Shown here: piece after piece, positions 15,695 through 23,892 of the stretch | Layout: the number at the start of each line of letters is the position of its first letter | Numbering within the stretch: the stretch's first letter is position 1 | Source of the DNA: Micrococcales bacterium | GTDB lineage: Bacteria; Actinomycetota; Actinomycetes; Actinomycetales; Dermatophilaceae | DNA length: 64,000 nucleotides | Assembly: GCA_021287075.1 (NCBI GenBank) | Contig: JAJTBD010000005.1 | Span: 1 to 64,000 of the forward strand | Direction of reading: 5' to 3' | Program-made: the position numbers and the translations under genes | The notes under the pieces: generated by a model | What the model was told of the DNA's origin: nothing | The model's database searches: none | The model's input: only the letters and a program-made list of their open reading frames with translations

Positions 15695-16510
15695 ATGAAC
15701 GAGCCCATCCGCCCCACCCCCGGCCGCCGCATCGACCTGGCCACCGCCGGCCGCGCCGTGCTCAGCACCGGTGCCGCCGCGAGCGCGATCGGCGCGCTGT
15801 CCAACGCCCCCGAGCGCATCGCCCACCTGCTCAGCGGCCGCTATCCCGTGGTGGCCGTCACCGGCATGACCGGCGTCGGCAAGACCCGGCTGGTCGACCG
15901 CCTCGTGCGCCGCCAGATCAACGAGGCCACCGCCGAGGTCGGCTCCGCCACGATGGAGCGCCGCACGCGTCGGGCGAGCGGCCTGCGCGGCTTCCGCTTC
16001 AAGGTCGTCCCCGGTGAGAATGCCGCGACGCGGCTCGGGGCTCTCGACGAGGTCTTCCACGACGAGCCCGTCGACGGCATCCTGCACGTCGTCTCCTATG
16101 GGCATGCCACCCCGCGCCGCACCGCCGGCACGACCGGTCGCGCCGAGGCGACCCGCGAGGAGCAGCTGGCGGCGGAGCTCGAGGACTTCGGGATCACCTC
16201 CCACCGCATCGCGTCGATGGCCGTGCGGCGCTCGAATCCGACCTGGCTGGTCATCGCCGTGACCAAGGCCGACCTGTTCGCCGACGAGCTGGACGAGGCG
16301 ATCGAGTACTACTCGCCGGGCTCCGGCTCGCCCTTTGCCGCCAAGCTCGACGACCTGCGCGCCCTCTCCGGCGCCGCGAAGCTCTCCATTGACGTGCTGC
16401 CCGTCTGCGCCCAGGGCGGCGACAAGCGCTCGGCCATGCCCGAGAAGAAGTGCGCCTCCCTCATCGCCGCCCTCGAGACGCGGCTCGGCCAGCTCAGCGG
16501 CCACGTCTGA
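15695..16510 (+). CDS. P-loop GTPase-like protein
   Basis: The product has 271 residues. The ATG at 15695 has GAGGTG in good spacing. A Walker A motif GMTGVGKTRL lies near residue 57, and VTKADLF near residue 190 fills the NKxD specificity position of TRAFAC GTPases. There is no signal or membrane segment, although the N-terminal region (AGAAASAIGALS-like) is weakly hydrophobic. It stands alone; a role in stress or interbacterial interaction is not shown. Confidence 0.7.
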   Translation: MNEPIRPTPGRRIDLATAGRAVLSTGAAASAIGALSNAPERIAHLLSGRYPVVAVTGMTGVGKTRLVDRLVRRQINEATAEVGSATMERRTRRASGLRGFRFKVVPGENAATRLGALDEVFHDEPVDGILHVVSYGHATPRRTAGTTGRAEATREEQLAAELEDFGITSHRIASMAVRRSNPTWLVIAVTKADLFADELDEAIEYYSPGSGSPFAAKLDDLRALSGAAKLSIDVLPVCAQGGDKRSAMPEKKCASLIAALETRLGQLSGHV

Positions 16511-16640
16511 GCATCCCCGCCGCGCGTCCCCGCCCCTGAGGGTGAGCCGAGGGGGCAGCGCCCTGGGCCGCCTCATCCTCCTGCCCGCCTGGCTCCTCCA
16601 CCCGAACCGGTCACGAGTGCGACGACGTCACCTAACGGGC

Positions 16641-16660
16641 AAGATGCATCTTCAAGATGC
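16641..16660. promoter_or_regulatory. Candidate operator upstream of the lipoprotein operon
   Basis: AAGATGCATCTT (16641-16652) and GCATCTTCAAGATGC (16646-16660) are overlapping perfect palindromes, giving three AAGATGC half-sites about 50 bases before the lipoprotein operon. The arrangement fits a regulator-binding site; the regulator is unknown. Confidence 0.4.
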
Positions 16661-16692
16661 GGGCCCGGCAGTTGTCGTCCACGATGGTCGCC

Positions 16693-16716
16693 ATGACTGA
16701 GGGGGGACCGCGTTGA
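16693..16716 (+). promoter_or_regulatory. Seven-codon upstream ORF coupled to a TTG start
   Basis: ATG at 16693 encodes MTEGGPR and stops with a TGA that overlaps the TTG start of the lipoprotein gene as TTGA. The G-rich run inside it (16700-16706) is also the only ribosome-binding site for the TTG. This would couple translation of the lipoprotein to the leader. Confidence 0.35.
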
Positions 16717-17399
16717 AGACCATATGGTGCGTGATGGCCGTCGGGATGAGCCTAGGTATTGCAGCCTGCTCCGGGGGAAGTGATTCCCCATCGACCGTCA
16801 CTGTCACACAACATTCAGGCGGCGCGGCGACCTCCACCTCGCCACCTGTTACGTCGACAACCCCGGACGAAGGGGAGAGCACCGCTGGGTCGACCTCGGA
16901 GTCGACCGCTGTGGAGCCGTCCGGGGGCGTTACGGCGAGCACCGGCTCGGACGGGCCGCCGATCGTGACGGGAACGGCCGGCCAGACGCAGACACTGACA
17001 CGTTCGCAGGTGTTCGACCCTGGGCAGTGGGAGGAGGGCAGCTACTCGTCCGCGGTGACGGGCAAGGAAGCTCCAGCACTGGCCGTTTCGGTGCCCTGCA
17101 CGAGTTACGAGGAGCAGGCGCTGGAGCTGAGAGTGTCGCAGGCCGAGGGGGAGCTAACCGCAGACGTGGCTCAGGCTCTGGACAGCCCGAGCTCCTCTTC
17201 GGAACTGCAGTTCTCCCTGCACGCGGATGGACGCCAGGTCGATGTTGCCAAGATCCGCTTCAAGGAGCGGGCCACGCTCAAGACCGACTTGGCTGGGGTG
17301 GGCGCCGTGGTGCTGTCCGTCAAACAGGTTGTCGACGAGAAAACCCCTTGTCGCGAGGAAGCGACAGCCCTGATCACCTCCCTCCAGATCGCCGAATGA
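16713..17399 (+). CDS. Lipoprotein, unknown function
   Basis: The product has 228 residues with a TTG start. A weakly basic N-terminus and hydrophobic core end in a lipobox (GIAAC). The Ser/Thr linker contains TVTVTQHSGG, similar to the lipoprotein at 547-831. A beta-rich C-terminal domain has two cysteines. It overlaps the next gene by ATGA, so they form an operon. Codon use is atypical (ATA, CTA, GTA), suggesting an accessory or recently acquired locus. Confidence 0.7.
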   Translation: MKTIWCVMAVGMSLGIAACSGGSDSPSTVTVTQHSGGAATSTSPPVTSTTPDEGESTAGSTSESTAVEPSGGVTASTGSDGPPIVTGTAGQTQTLTRSQVFDPGQWEEGSYSSAVTGKEAPALAVSVPCTSYEEQALELRVSQAEGELTADVAQALDSPSSSSELQFSLHADGRQVDVAKIRFKERATLKTDLAGVGAVVLSVKQVVDEKTPCREEATALITSLQIAE

Positions 17400-18253
17400 G
17401 CAACTCCTCTTGGGATCCTGGCGCGGACGGACCGCAACCTTCGGAGAAGGTGACCACAGGTCGGTCGAGCGCGGAAGAGCTCGACTATCGCAAGACCATC
17501 GCTGCTGAAGAGTCTGCGCATCAGAGCGGTATCGGCAACAAGCTCAAGATCGCGGGCCTGATCGTCGCCGTGCTTATGGGCCTGTTGACTTGGGCTTCCA
17601 GACCCCATGACCAGCAGGCTACGCCCGATGCAACGACGGCCATCGGCACGGCGCCGTCGCCGCTCGCGTCCGCGCACTCCATTGGCCTCCCAAGTCTGCC
17701 GAGCGTACCGGGGAGCTGCGTGGACCAATCGGGTCGTGAAACTGCGTGCAGTCGTGTCGAGGCGCAGGTCCCGGCGGTAGTCGACAACTGCACCGTGACT
17801 GAAGCTGCTGCCTCGCTTGGACTGGACGCGAACGTCCTCCAGCTCGACCTGGCGGTGACTACTTCTGGCGGTCGATGCGCTGTTTCGCCCGGCGAGGACG
17901 CGCGGGCTGAGGGTGCGCTGGCCGAGGACGTGATGAGTGCCGCGAACGGGGATGACGTGGCGCCCGCCCTGCTCCAATGCGCTCGAAGGACACAACTTGC
18001 GAACTCCATCCCGTGTTCACAGCCACACGAGTTCGAATGGATCGGTCCTTGGGTGCCGTCAAGCCGCGCGGAGTCGGCGGATTGTCAACAACGCGGCCGT
18101 GTCTACACCGAGGAATCTCTTACGGACCCAGGCCGAATGAAGGCAGTTGTGGCCCAGGCAAGCCAGGCAAGTGGACCAGCGTCCCGCTGCGCCATTGTGA
18201 CGGAAACCCGAACGGGCTCCGTCCGCCTGATCCGTGGGGGAGCTCTCGATTGA
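17396..18253 (+). CDS. Single-pass membrane protein with Cys-rich septum-formation-like domain
   Basis: The product has 285 residues. There is one transmembrane helix (KIAGLIVAVLMGLLTWAS, about residues 51-68), then an extracellular region with seven or more cysteines. The element IPCSQPHEFEWIG resembles the VPCxxPHxxE motif of the actinobacterial septum_formation/DUF4190-associated families, so a wall- or septum-related role is possible. It is co-operonic with the lipoprotein before it. Confidence 0.6.
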   Translation: MSNSSWDPGADGPQPSEKVTTGRSSAEELDYRKTIAAEESAHQSGIGNKLKIAGLIVAVLMGLLTWASRPHDQQATPDATTAIGTAPSPLASAHSIGLPSLPSVPGSCVDQSGRETACSRVEAQVPAVVDNCTVTEAAASLGLDANVLQLDLAVTTSGGRCAVSPGEDARAEGALAEDVMSAANGDDVAPALLQCARRTQLANSIPCSQPHEFEWIGPWVPSSRAESADCQQRGRVYTEESLTDPGRMKAVVAQASQASGPASRCAIVTETRTGSVRLIRGGALD

Positions 18254-18409
18254 GATCCGTGTGGGAGATCTCGATGGATGCGTCGCCCGGGGTGGATGGG
18301 GCAGGTGCGCTCCGCCCGTGACGAGCGAGGGGCCTGACCCGCCCCTGAGGGTGAGCCGGGGTGGGATACCCGCACATAGCGTGGGTCGGACCCGACGAAG
18401 GAGAGTCCC

Positions 18410-18922
18410 ATGACCACCCGGCGCCCGGACGTCCAGCTCACCAGCGACCCCAAAGAGGTCGACAAGGTCCACAAGCTCATCGACGACGCCGACATCGCGA
18501 TGCTGACGACGCACGACGCGAGCGACCCCGACGGCAATCTCGTCAGCCGCCCGCTGTCCACCCAGCGGGCCGAGGACGGCGACGCGCTCTTCCTCGTGCG
18601 CGCCAGCTCCGCCGTGGCGCAGGACATCGCGGCCGACCCGCGCGTCAACGTGTCCTATTCGACCAAGTCCGCCTGGGTCTCGGTCGCCGGTCGTGGCGAG
18701 ATCGTCACCGACCCTGCGCTGACCAAGGAGCTGTGGAGCCGCGGCGCTGCCATGTTCATGGAGGGCGGCCCGGAGAACCCGGACAACGTCGTCCTCAGGG
18801 TGCACGGCGAGACGGCCGAATACTGGGGCGGCGAGTCGCTCGTCGCCACCGCCGTCAAAACGGCCAAGGCCATCGCCGGCCGTGACAACGACGAGACGAC
18901 GACCGTCGTCGACCTGACCTGA
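18410..18922 (+). CDS. Pyridoxamine-5'-phosphate-oxidase-like (general stress protein 26) family
   Basis: The product has 170 residues. The ATG at 18410 is preceded by GAAGGAGAGTCCC. The split-barrel flavin-binding fold is recognisable from LIDDADIAMLTTHD, SRPLSTQ and VSYSTKSAWVSVAGRGEIV. Members bind FMN, FAD or F420 and reduce unknown small substrates. It converges on the SDR of the Cfa operon. Confidence 0.8.
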   Translation: MTTRRPDVQLTSDPKEVDKVHKLIDDADIAMLTTHDASDPDGNLVSRPLSTQRAEDGDALFLVRASSAVAQDIAADPRVNVSYSTKSAWVSVAGRGEIVTDPALTKELWSRGAAMFMEGGPENPDNVVLRVHGETAEYWGGESLVATAVKTAKAIAGRDNDETTTVVDLT

Positions 18923-18950
18923 GCCTCCGCGGCCGATGAGCCGCGGCCGG

Positions 18951-19688
18951 TCAGCCCCGACCGGTCAGCCTCGGCCAGAGTGCCTGGGGGACCAGCCTCG
19001 CGGCCTTCATCGCGGCAGTCATCTGCCAGGGGAAGACCACTTCGGCCGCGCCCGACTCGATGCCGTCGCAGATCGCCTCTGCGGCGGCATCGGGCTCGAC
19101 CATCCACGGCATCGGGAAGTCATTGCCCTGCGTCATCTCGGTCCGCACGAAGCCGGGGCTGACCGTCACCACCTCTACACCCTTGCCGCGCAGGGAAGCC
19201 CGCAGGGCCTCGGTGAGATTGAGTTGGGCTGCCTTGGTCGCGCCGTAGTACTCCGCACCCGGCAGCCCGCGATAGCCCGCCACCGATGCGACGACGGCGA
19301 TGGAGCCGCTCCCGGCCGCGACGAGCTCGGGCGTGACCAGCTCGAGGACATTGCTCAGGCCGAGCAGATTCACCTGCACATGCCGCTCGAACTCGGCTGC
19401 GTCCCAACGGGACCCATCCGCGCGCTTCCAGTAGCCCGCGGCATACACCACGCAGTCGACACCCCCGAGGCTGTCCTGCACGGAGGTCCAGCCCACCGAG
19501 ATGCTGTCGACGTCGGTGACGTCGGCGGGCACCACCACCATCGCGTCACCGGCCACCTCCCGCAGGCTCTCCTCGCGCCGAGCGGTCACCGCCACCCGCG
19601 CCCCGCGACGCACCAGCTCGCTCGCCACCGCCGCGCCGATGCCACTGGACGCGCCGACCACCCAGACCCGCGACCCTTCGACCTTCAT
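18951..19688 (-). CDS. Short-chain dehydrogenase/reductase
   Basis: The product has 245 residues. The ATG at 19688 follows GAGGAGC and overlaps the Cfa stop (ATGA). Classical SDR motifs: VVGASSGIGAA (cofactor), VYAAG, the Ser-Tyr-Lys triad in VASVAGYRGLPGAEYYGATK, and VSPGFVRTEM. It is the last gene of the operon headed by the DUF4267-like gene. In comparable loci of proteobacteria an SDR accompanies Cfa, DUF1365 and FAD oxidoreductase genes and is induced by singlet oxygen. The substrate is unknown, probably a modified fatty-acyl or aldehyde. Confidence 0.85.
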   Translation of the reverse strand: MKVEGSRVWVVGASSGIGAAVASELVRRGARVAVTARREESLREVAGDAMVVVPADVTDVDSISVGWTSVQDSLGGVDCVVYAAGYWKRADGSRWDAAEFERHVQVNLLGLSNVLELVTPELVAAGSGSIAVVASVAGYRGLPGAEYYGATKAAQLNLTEALRASLRGKGVEVVTVSPGFVRTEMTQGNDFPMPWMVEPDAAAEAICDGIESGAAEVVFPWQMTAAMKAARLVPQALWPRLTGRG

Positions 19689-20914
19689 GACCTGCTCCTC
19701 TCGATGCGCAGCTGGACGACATCGAGGTAGCCGCTGCGGAAACCGGCCTCGGAGTAGGCGAGATAGAACTCCCACATGCGTCGGAACTTCTCGTCGAAGC
19801 CGAGGGCCGCGACCCGGTCGGCCGCCGCACCGAAGGTGTGCCGCCAGCGGCGCAGGGTCTCGGCATAGTGCGCCCCGAGGCTGCGGCTGTGGGTCACCGA
19901 CAGGGAGGTATGCCGCGCCAGCACCTGGTCGATCGCCTCCCGTGAGGGGATCAGGCCACCGGGGAAGATGTGCTTCTGGATCCACCCGTGGGAGTGGCGG
20001 GTCGCCAGGAACCGACTGTGGGACATGGTGATCGCCTGGATCGCGACACGCCCGCCGGGGGCCAGCAGCCGGTCCAGAGCCTCGAAGTAGTCGGGCCAGA
20101 ACTCCTCGCCCACAGCCTCGATCATCTCGATCGAGATGATCGCGTCAAAGCTGCCCGTCACCGACCGGTAGTCCTCGATGAGTACCTGCACCGCCACGCC
20201 CGCCTCCCGCGCGCGCTGCCGGGCCAGCGTCGCCTGCTCGCTGCTGAGGGTGATCGAAGTGACGTCGGCCCCACGCTGGGCGGCCCGGATCGCCAGTGCC
20301 CCCCAGCCCGTGCCGATCTCCAGCACCCGTGTGCCGGCGCAGACCCCGGCATCGTCGAGGGCGGCGTCGATCTTGCGCAGCTGGGCCTCCCGCAGATCCC
20401 CGGTGAAGGGGGGCTCGCCCTCGAAGTAGGCGGAGCTGTAGGTCATCGTCGGGTCGAGGAAGGTCGCGAAGAGCTCGTTGCTCAGGTCGTAGTGGGAGGC
20501 GATGTTCTCGCGGGACCCCTCGGGGCTGTTGCGGGTGTGCTCCGGGTGGGCCCGGTCGCTGATCCGACGCAGGCGCAGGAGGGGGGCCGGCACAAGGTCG
20601 GCAAGCCGGCTGGCGAAGGGGGCCAGGGCATCCGCGAGATCGGTCCCGGGTGCGGCCGACCAGTCCCCGGCCATATAGGCCTCCCCGATGCCGATCTTGG
20701 GGTGGGCGCCGATGCGGGAGAAGGCATCTCGGGGGCAATCGATGTGCAGTCGCGGCGCCTGCGGGTCTGCCGACCCGAGATGTGAGCCGTCGGGCAGCAC
20801 GGCGACCACCCCGGCCCTTCTCAGGGCGACGGTGCACAGCGCCCTGGCGACCGCGGCCCGTGGGCGGGAGCGGACGAGGGGTTCCATCAGATCTGCGGTG
20901 CGGCGCGGCGCCAT
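19685..20914 (-). CDS. cfa: Cyclopropane-fatty-acyl-phospholipid synthase-family methyltransferase
   Basis: The product has 409 residues. The ATG at 20914 has AAGGAG 10 bases before it. Family blocks: NIASHYDLSNELFATFLD, SAM site VLEIGTGWGALAIRAA, SIEMIEAVGEEF, and a C-terminal MWEFYLAYSEAGFRSGYL. These enzymes transfer a SAM methyl(ene) to acyl-chain double bonds in the membrane. The operon partners (FAD oxidoreductase, DUF1365, SDR) suggest a product more oxidised than plain cyclopropane, for example a methylated or furan-type fatty acid, by analogy with the Rhodobacter Ufa pathway. That specificity is inference. Confidence 0.9.
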   Translation of the reverse strand: MAPRRTADLMEPLVRSRPRAAVARALCTVALRRAGVVAVLPDGSHLGSADPQAPRLHIDCPRDAFSRIGAHPKIGIGEAYMAGDWSAAPGTDLADALAPFASRLADLVPAPLLRLRRISDRAHPEHTRNSPEGSRENIASHYDLSNELFATFLDPTMTYSSAYFEGEPPFTGDLREAQLRKIDAALDDAGVCAGTRVLEIGTGWGALAIRAAQRGADVTSITLSSEQATLARQRAREAGVAVQVLIEDYRSVTGSFDAIISIEMIEAVGEEFWPDYFEALDRLLAPGGRVAIQAITMSHSRFLATRHSHGWIQKHIFPGGLIPSREAIDQVLARHTSLSVTHSRSLGAHYAETLRRWRHTFGAAADRVAALGFDEKFRRMWEFYLAYSEAGFRSGYLDVVQLRIERSRS

Positions 20915-20919
20915 CGTCG

Positions 20920-21657
20920 TCAGACTCCTTGCGGCGGTCGGTGGGTGGGGCGCTGCTGCACGGGCAGCCTGCGCAGCCAGAGCCAGATCCCGTGTGCCCG
21001 GATGAGCGCACTCACCCGCTGGGGCATCAACGGTGAGCGCACCGAGGCGGCGAGCACGGCGCGACGCGTCGCCGGCCTGGGCGAGCCCACGAACGAGCCG
21101 TGGAAGACCGCGCCGGCCTGGTCGGCGTGGAGGGAGAGAGAGACCCGGATGCGCTCGGGTGTCAGGCCAAGCCGCACGGCATACCGCCCGGAGACGTCGA
21201 AGAACGGTGAGACATAGAAGGCCTTGTCGACGTCGGCGTGGCCGTCGGGGTGCGGCTCGAGCAGATAGGCGTGTCGCTCGCCATAGGTGTTGTGGACCTC
21301 CATGACCACGCAGCGGAGCGTGCCGTCGGTGGCGAAGCACCAGTGGACGGTCAGCGGGTCGAAGACATGGCCAAGCACGCGGGCGTTGGCGAGCATGACG
21401 ATCCTGCCGCCGTCGAGCCGGATCCCCTGCGCGGCAACAAAACCCGCAACGTTGTCGCGGATGCTGCGCGTGGGGTCACCGAGGTGGTCCGCCGCGTGGA
21501 AGGACGCGAGGGCGCCGTGGTCAGGCAGGTCGTCGAGGTCGACCAGCCACTGGTGCACGCGGTGGCGGAAGCGGTGGGAGACGGCGCCGGCCCGGGCGTG
21601 GGAGACCCTCCCCTCCACGAGTGCCGGCAGTGGCGGCAGGGACGCGGTGGTGGTCAC
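20920..21657 (-). CDS. DUF1365 domain protein
   Basis: The product has 245 residues. The GTG at 21657 overlaps the FAD gene's TGA (GTGA). Family landmarks: VEGRVSHARAGAVSHRFRH, VFDPLTVHWCF, VVMEVHNTYGERHAYLL and KAFYVSPFFD. DUF1365 proteins have no established activity but are almost always encoded between an FAD amine-oxidase-like gene and a cfa gene, as here. The gene lies 5 bp upstream of cfa. Confidence 0.9.
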   Translation of the reverse strand: MTTTASLPPLPALVEGRVSHARAGAVSHRFRHRVHQWLVDLDDLPDHGALASFHAADHLGDPTRSIRDNVAGFVAAQGIRLDGGRIVMLANARVLGHVFDPLTVHWCFATDGTLRCVVMEVHNTYGERHAYLLEPHPDGHADVDKAFYVSPFFDVSGRYAVRLGLTPERIRVSLSLHADQAGAVFHGSFVGSPRPATRRAVLAASVRSPLMPQRVSALIRAHGIWLWLRRLPVQQRPTHRPPQGV

Positions 21658-22922
21658 CACACCACCCCGAAGTGCTCCGCCGCTGCCACCCCGGAGCGGC
21701 AGCCGTCCTCGTGGAAACCCCAGCCGTGGTAGGCCCCGGCAAACACGGTCTGCGGGGTGGCCAGCTCGTCCAGCCGCGCCCGTGCCGCCACCGACTCGGC
21801 GGTGTAGACGGGGTGTGCGTAGTCCATCGAGGCGATCACGGCGGAGGGGTCGACCGCGGCGGAGTTGAGGGTGACCAGATGCGGCCGCGTGCTGGCATGG
21901 CCCATGAGGCGGTTCATCCAATAGGTGACCACCGGCGCGCTGGCCACGGAGTCGCACGAGTCCATCTGGAAGTTCCAGGAGGCGCGGGCCCTAGCGGTCT
22001 CGGGAAGCAGGGACTCGTCGGTGTGCAGCACAGTCGCATTGCGGCCGTAGGGGATTGCCCCCAGGATCTCCCGCTCGCTGGTCGTCGCGTCGGTGAGCAG
22101 GCGCAGGGCCTCGTCGGAGTGGGTGGCGATGACGACGCCGTCGTGGGTCGAGGTCGCCCCGGACTGCGTCGTCACGCTCACGCTCTCGCCGCGGCTCACG
22201 GCGGTGACGGGGTCGGCCACGCGCACGTCGTCCAGGCGGCCGGACAGGAGCTCGACATAGGTCGCCGAGCCGCCCACGACGGTCAGCCAGGTGTGGCTGT
22301 GGCGCACCGAGAGCATGCCGTGGTTGTCGAGGAAGCGGAAGAGGAAGCGGGCGGGGTAGTCCAGCGCGAGCTCGTGCCCGCTGGACCACACGCAGGCCAC
22401 GAGCGGCATCGCATAGTGGCGCACCAGGAAGTCGTCGAACCCGTGGCCCGACAGCCACTGGCCAAGAGTGGTGGTCTCGTCCTCGCTCTGCGCGAGCCAG
22501 CGCGTGGCCTCTGCATGGAAGCGGCGGATGCCCACCAGCATCGAGCGGAAGTCCTTGCGCGCCAACGCACTCGGCTGGGCGAGGATGCCACCCAGGCCCT
22601 TGCCCCCGGCATACTCCAGTCCACAGCCGCCGCACGAGACGCTCATGCTCATCTCGGTCGGGCGGGTCTGCACGCCGAGTTCGTCGAAGAGGCGGATCAG
22701 GTGGGGATAGGTCACCCGGTTGTGCACGATGAATCCCGAGTCGACCCGATGGGTGGCGCTGCCGTCGGTGACGTCATGGGTGTGGGCGTGCCCCCCGAGC
22801 CGGGGCTGTGCCTCGAACAGCGTCACCTCGTGCGAGCGCGAGAGCAGGTATGCCGCGGTCAGCCCGGCGACACCGCCGCCGACGACCGCGATGCGCCGCC
22901 GGGGTGTCAATGCCTCGTCCAC
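21654..22922 (-). CDS. FAD-dependent amine-oxidase-like oxidoreductase
   Basis: The product has 422 residues. The start was placed at GTG 22922; a TTG at 22910 overlapping the upstream TGA as TTGA is the alternative and would fit the overlap pattern of this operon. RRRIAVVGGGVAGLTAAYLL is the dinucleotide-binding motif, and the C-terminal FAGAYHGWGFHEDG is typical of this NAD(P)/FAD family found beside DUF1365 and Cfa. A related protein (UfaD) in Rhodobacter introduces a second double bond before methylation in furan-fatty-acid synthesis. Assignment to that exact reaction is inference. Confidence 0.88.
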   Translation of the reverse strand: MDEALTPRRRIAVVGGGVAGLTAAYLLSRSHEVTLFEAQPRLGGHAHTHDVTDGSATHRVDSGFIVHNRVTYPHLIRLFDELGVQTRPTEMSMSVSCGGCGLEYAGGKGLGGILAQPSALARKDFRSMLVGIRRFHAEATRWLAQSEDETTTLGQWLSGHGFDDFLVRHYAMPLVACVWSSGHELALDYPARFLFRFLDNHGMLSVRHSHTWLTVVGGSATYVELLSGRLDDVRVADPVTAVSRGESVSVTTQSGATSTHDGVVIATHSDEALRLLTDATTSEREILGAIPYGRNATVLHTDESLLPETARARASWNFQMDSCDSVASAPVVTYWMNRLMGHASTRPHLVTLNSAAVDPSAVIASMDYAHPVYTAESVAARARLDELATPQTVFAGAYHGWGFHEDGCRSGVAAAEHFGVVW

Positions 22923-23257
22923 GGCAGGGTGGCGGCGCACAGGGCGCCCCAGCCGGCCGCGATCGCCATGACCTTGCCGCGGGTGCGGGGAGGGCAGGCC
23001 AGCCCGAAGCCGACCGTGTCGGCCGCATCGCAGAGCACCCGGGCGGTGACAGCGGCGCGCAGGGCGGGGCCGGGCGGGGCGGCCATCATGGCGCCGCCGG
23101 AGAGCACATCGCGCACCCCGATGGCCCTCGCGATCGCGGTCGGTGTGGCGCCCTGTGAGAGCCCCGCCGTGCGCAGCATGGAGTCGGGTCGGGCGACCGA
23201 GTAGGCGCCATAGGCCAGGGTCAGGATGCCCATCAACCGCGGTGCGAGGTTCGACAT
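22907..23257 (-). CDS. Small DUF4267-like membrane protein
   Basis: The product has 116 residues. The ATG at 23257 is preceded by GGAG. It is hydrophobic with about three membrane segments (MGILTLAYGAYSV, GGAMMAAPPG, VMAIAAGWGALCA) and the motif GVRDVLSG, which resembles DUF4267. It overlaps the FAD gene and is first in the operon divergent from the MarR gene. Its exact function is unknown. Confidence 0.65.
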   Translation of the reverse strand: MSNLAPRLMGILTLAYGAYSVARPDSMLRTAGLSQGATPTAIARAIGVRDVLSGGAMMAAPPGPALRAAVTARVLCDAADTVGFGLACPPRTRGKVMAIAAGWGALCAATLPWTRH

Positions 23258-23315
23258 GTGGACCAGCTCCGAGAGGGGTCAGTGTCGGAATGCGGATCAT
23301 TCGACAGTGGAAACA

Positions 23316-23337
23316 TTCGAACATCGAAGGATACGAT
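23316..23337 (+). promoter_or_regulatory. Leaderless promoter with MarR-type operator
   Basis: TTCGA-ACA-TCGAA (23316-23328) is a perfect inverted repeat. It is followed by a -10 hexamer TACGAT (23332-23337), 7 bases before the MarR ATG at 23345. It lies in the divergent region with the Cfa operon, so one regulator could control both directions. Confidence 0.55.
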
Positions 23338-23344
23338 CGTCAAG

Positions 23345-23860
23345 ATGACCCAGCCACAGCCCCGCGACGAGCTCCTGCGTGAGCTGCAGGCCCAGCTCCG
23401 GGCCGTGTCGCTGCACTCGCGGCGCTATGTCGCCGACGTCGCCCGGGCGCTGCGCCTGCCCTCGTCCGACATCCACGCCGTCGGAGTCCTCAAGGACGCC
23501 CACGAGCGCGGTCGTGAGGTCACCGCCACCGAGCTCGCTCACGGGGTCGGCCTGTCCAACGCCGCCGTCACCGCGATGCTCGACCGCATGCAGCGCGTGG
23601 GCCATGCCACCAAGCACCGCTCGGCCGTCGACGCGCGCCGGGTCATCGTCGACCCCACCGACGAGGGTCGGCTGACCAGCTCCGAGATGTTCCGCCCCAT
23701 GAACGACTCGATCCGCGCGGCCCTCAGCGGCTACTCCGACGCCGAGCTCGAGGCTTTCACTCAGATGCTCGGTCGGGTCTCCGAGGCCATGCAGACCGCC
23801 CAGGAGCCCACGCGGCGGCGGCCGGCCGGCGACTCGTCGGGTCCGGACGAGGTCGCCTGA
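23345..23860 (+). CDS. MarR-family transcriptional regulator
   Basis: The product has 171 residues. The ATG at 23345 lies 7 bases downstream of TACGAT, implying leaderless translation. The winged helix is evident in VTATELAHGVGLSNAAVTAMLDRM, with wing HRSAVDARRVIVDPTDEG. It diverges from the DUF4267/FAD/DUF1365/Cfa/SDR operon and is probably its regulator, responding to a lipid, phenolic or redox signal. Confidence 0.88.
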   Translation: MTQPQPRDELLRELQAQLRAVSLHSRRYVADVARALRLPSSDIHAVGVLKDAHERGREVTATELAHGVGLSNAAVTAMLDRMQRVGHATKHRSAVDARRVIVDPTDEGRLTSSEMFRPMNDSIRAALSGYSDAELEAFTQMLGRVSEAMQTAQEPTRRRPAGDSSGPDEVA

Positions 23861-23892
23861 GCCATGGCCGGGCCCAGTGATGACGTGAGCCG

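Noticed and set aside
13620..18253. A prophage or type VII secretion island
   Set aside because: No integrase, WXG100, EccC or phage structural gene is present; only surface proteins with atypical codons.
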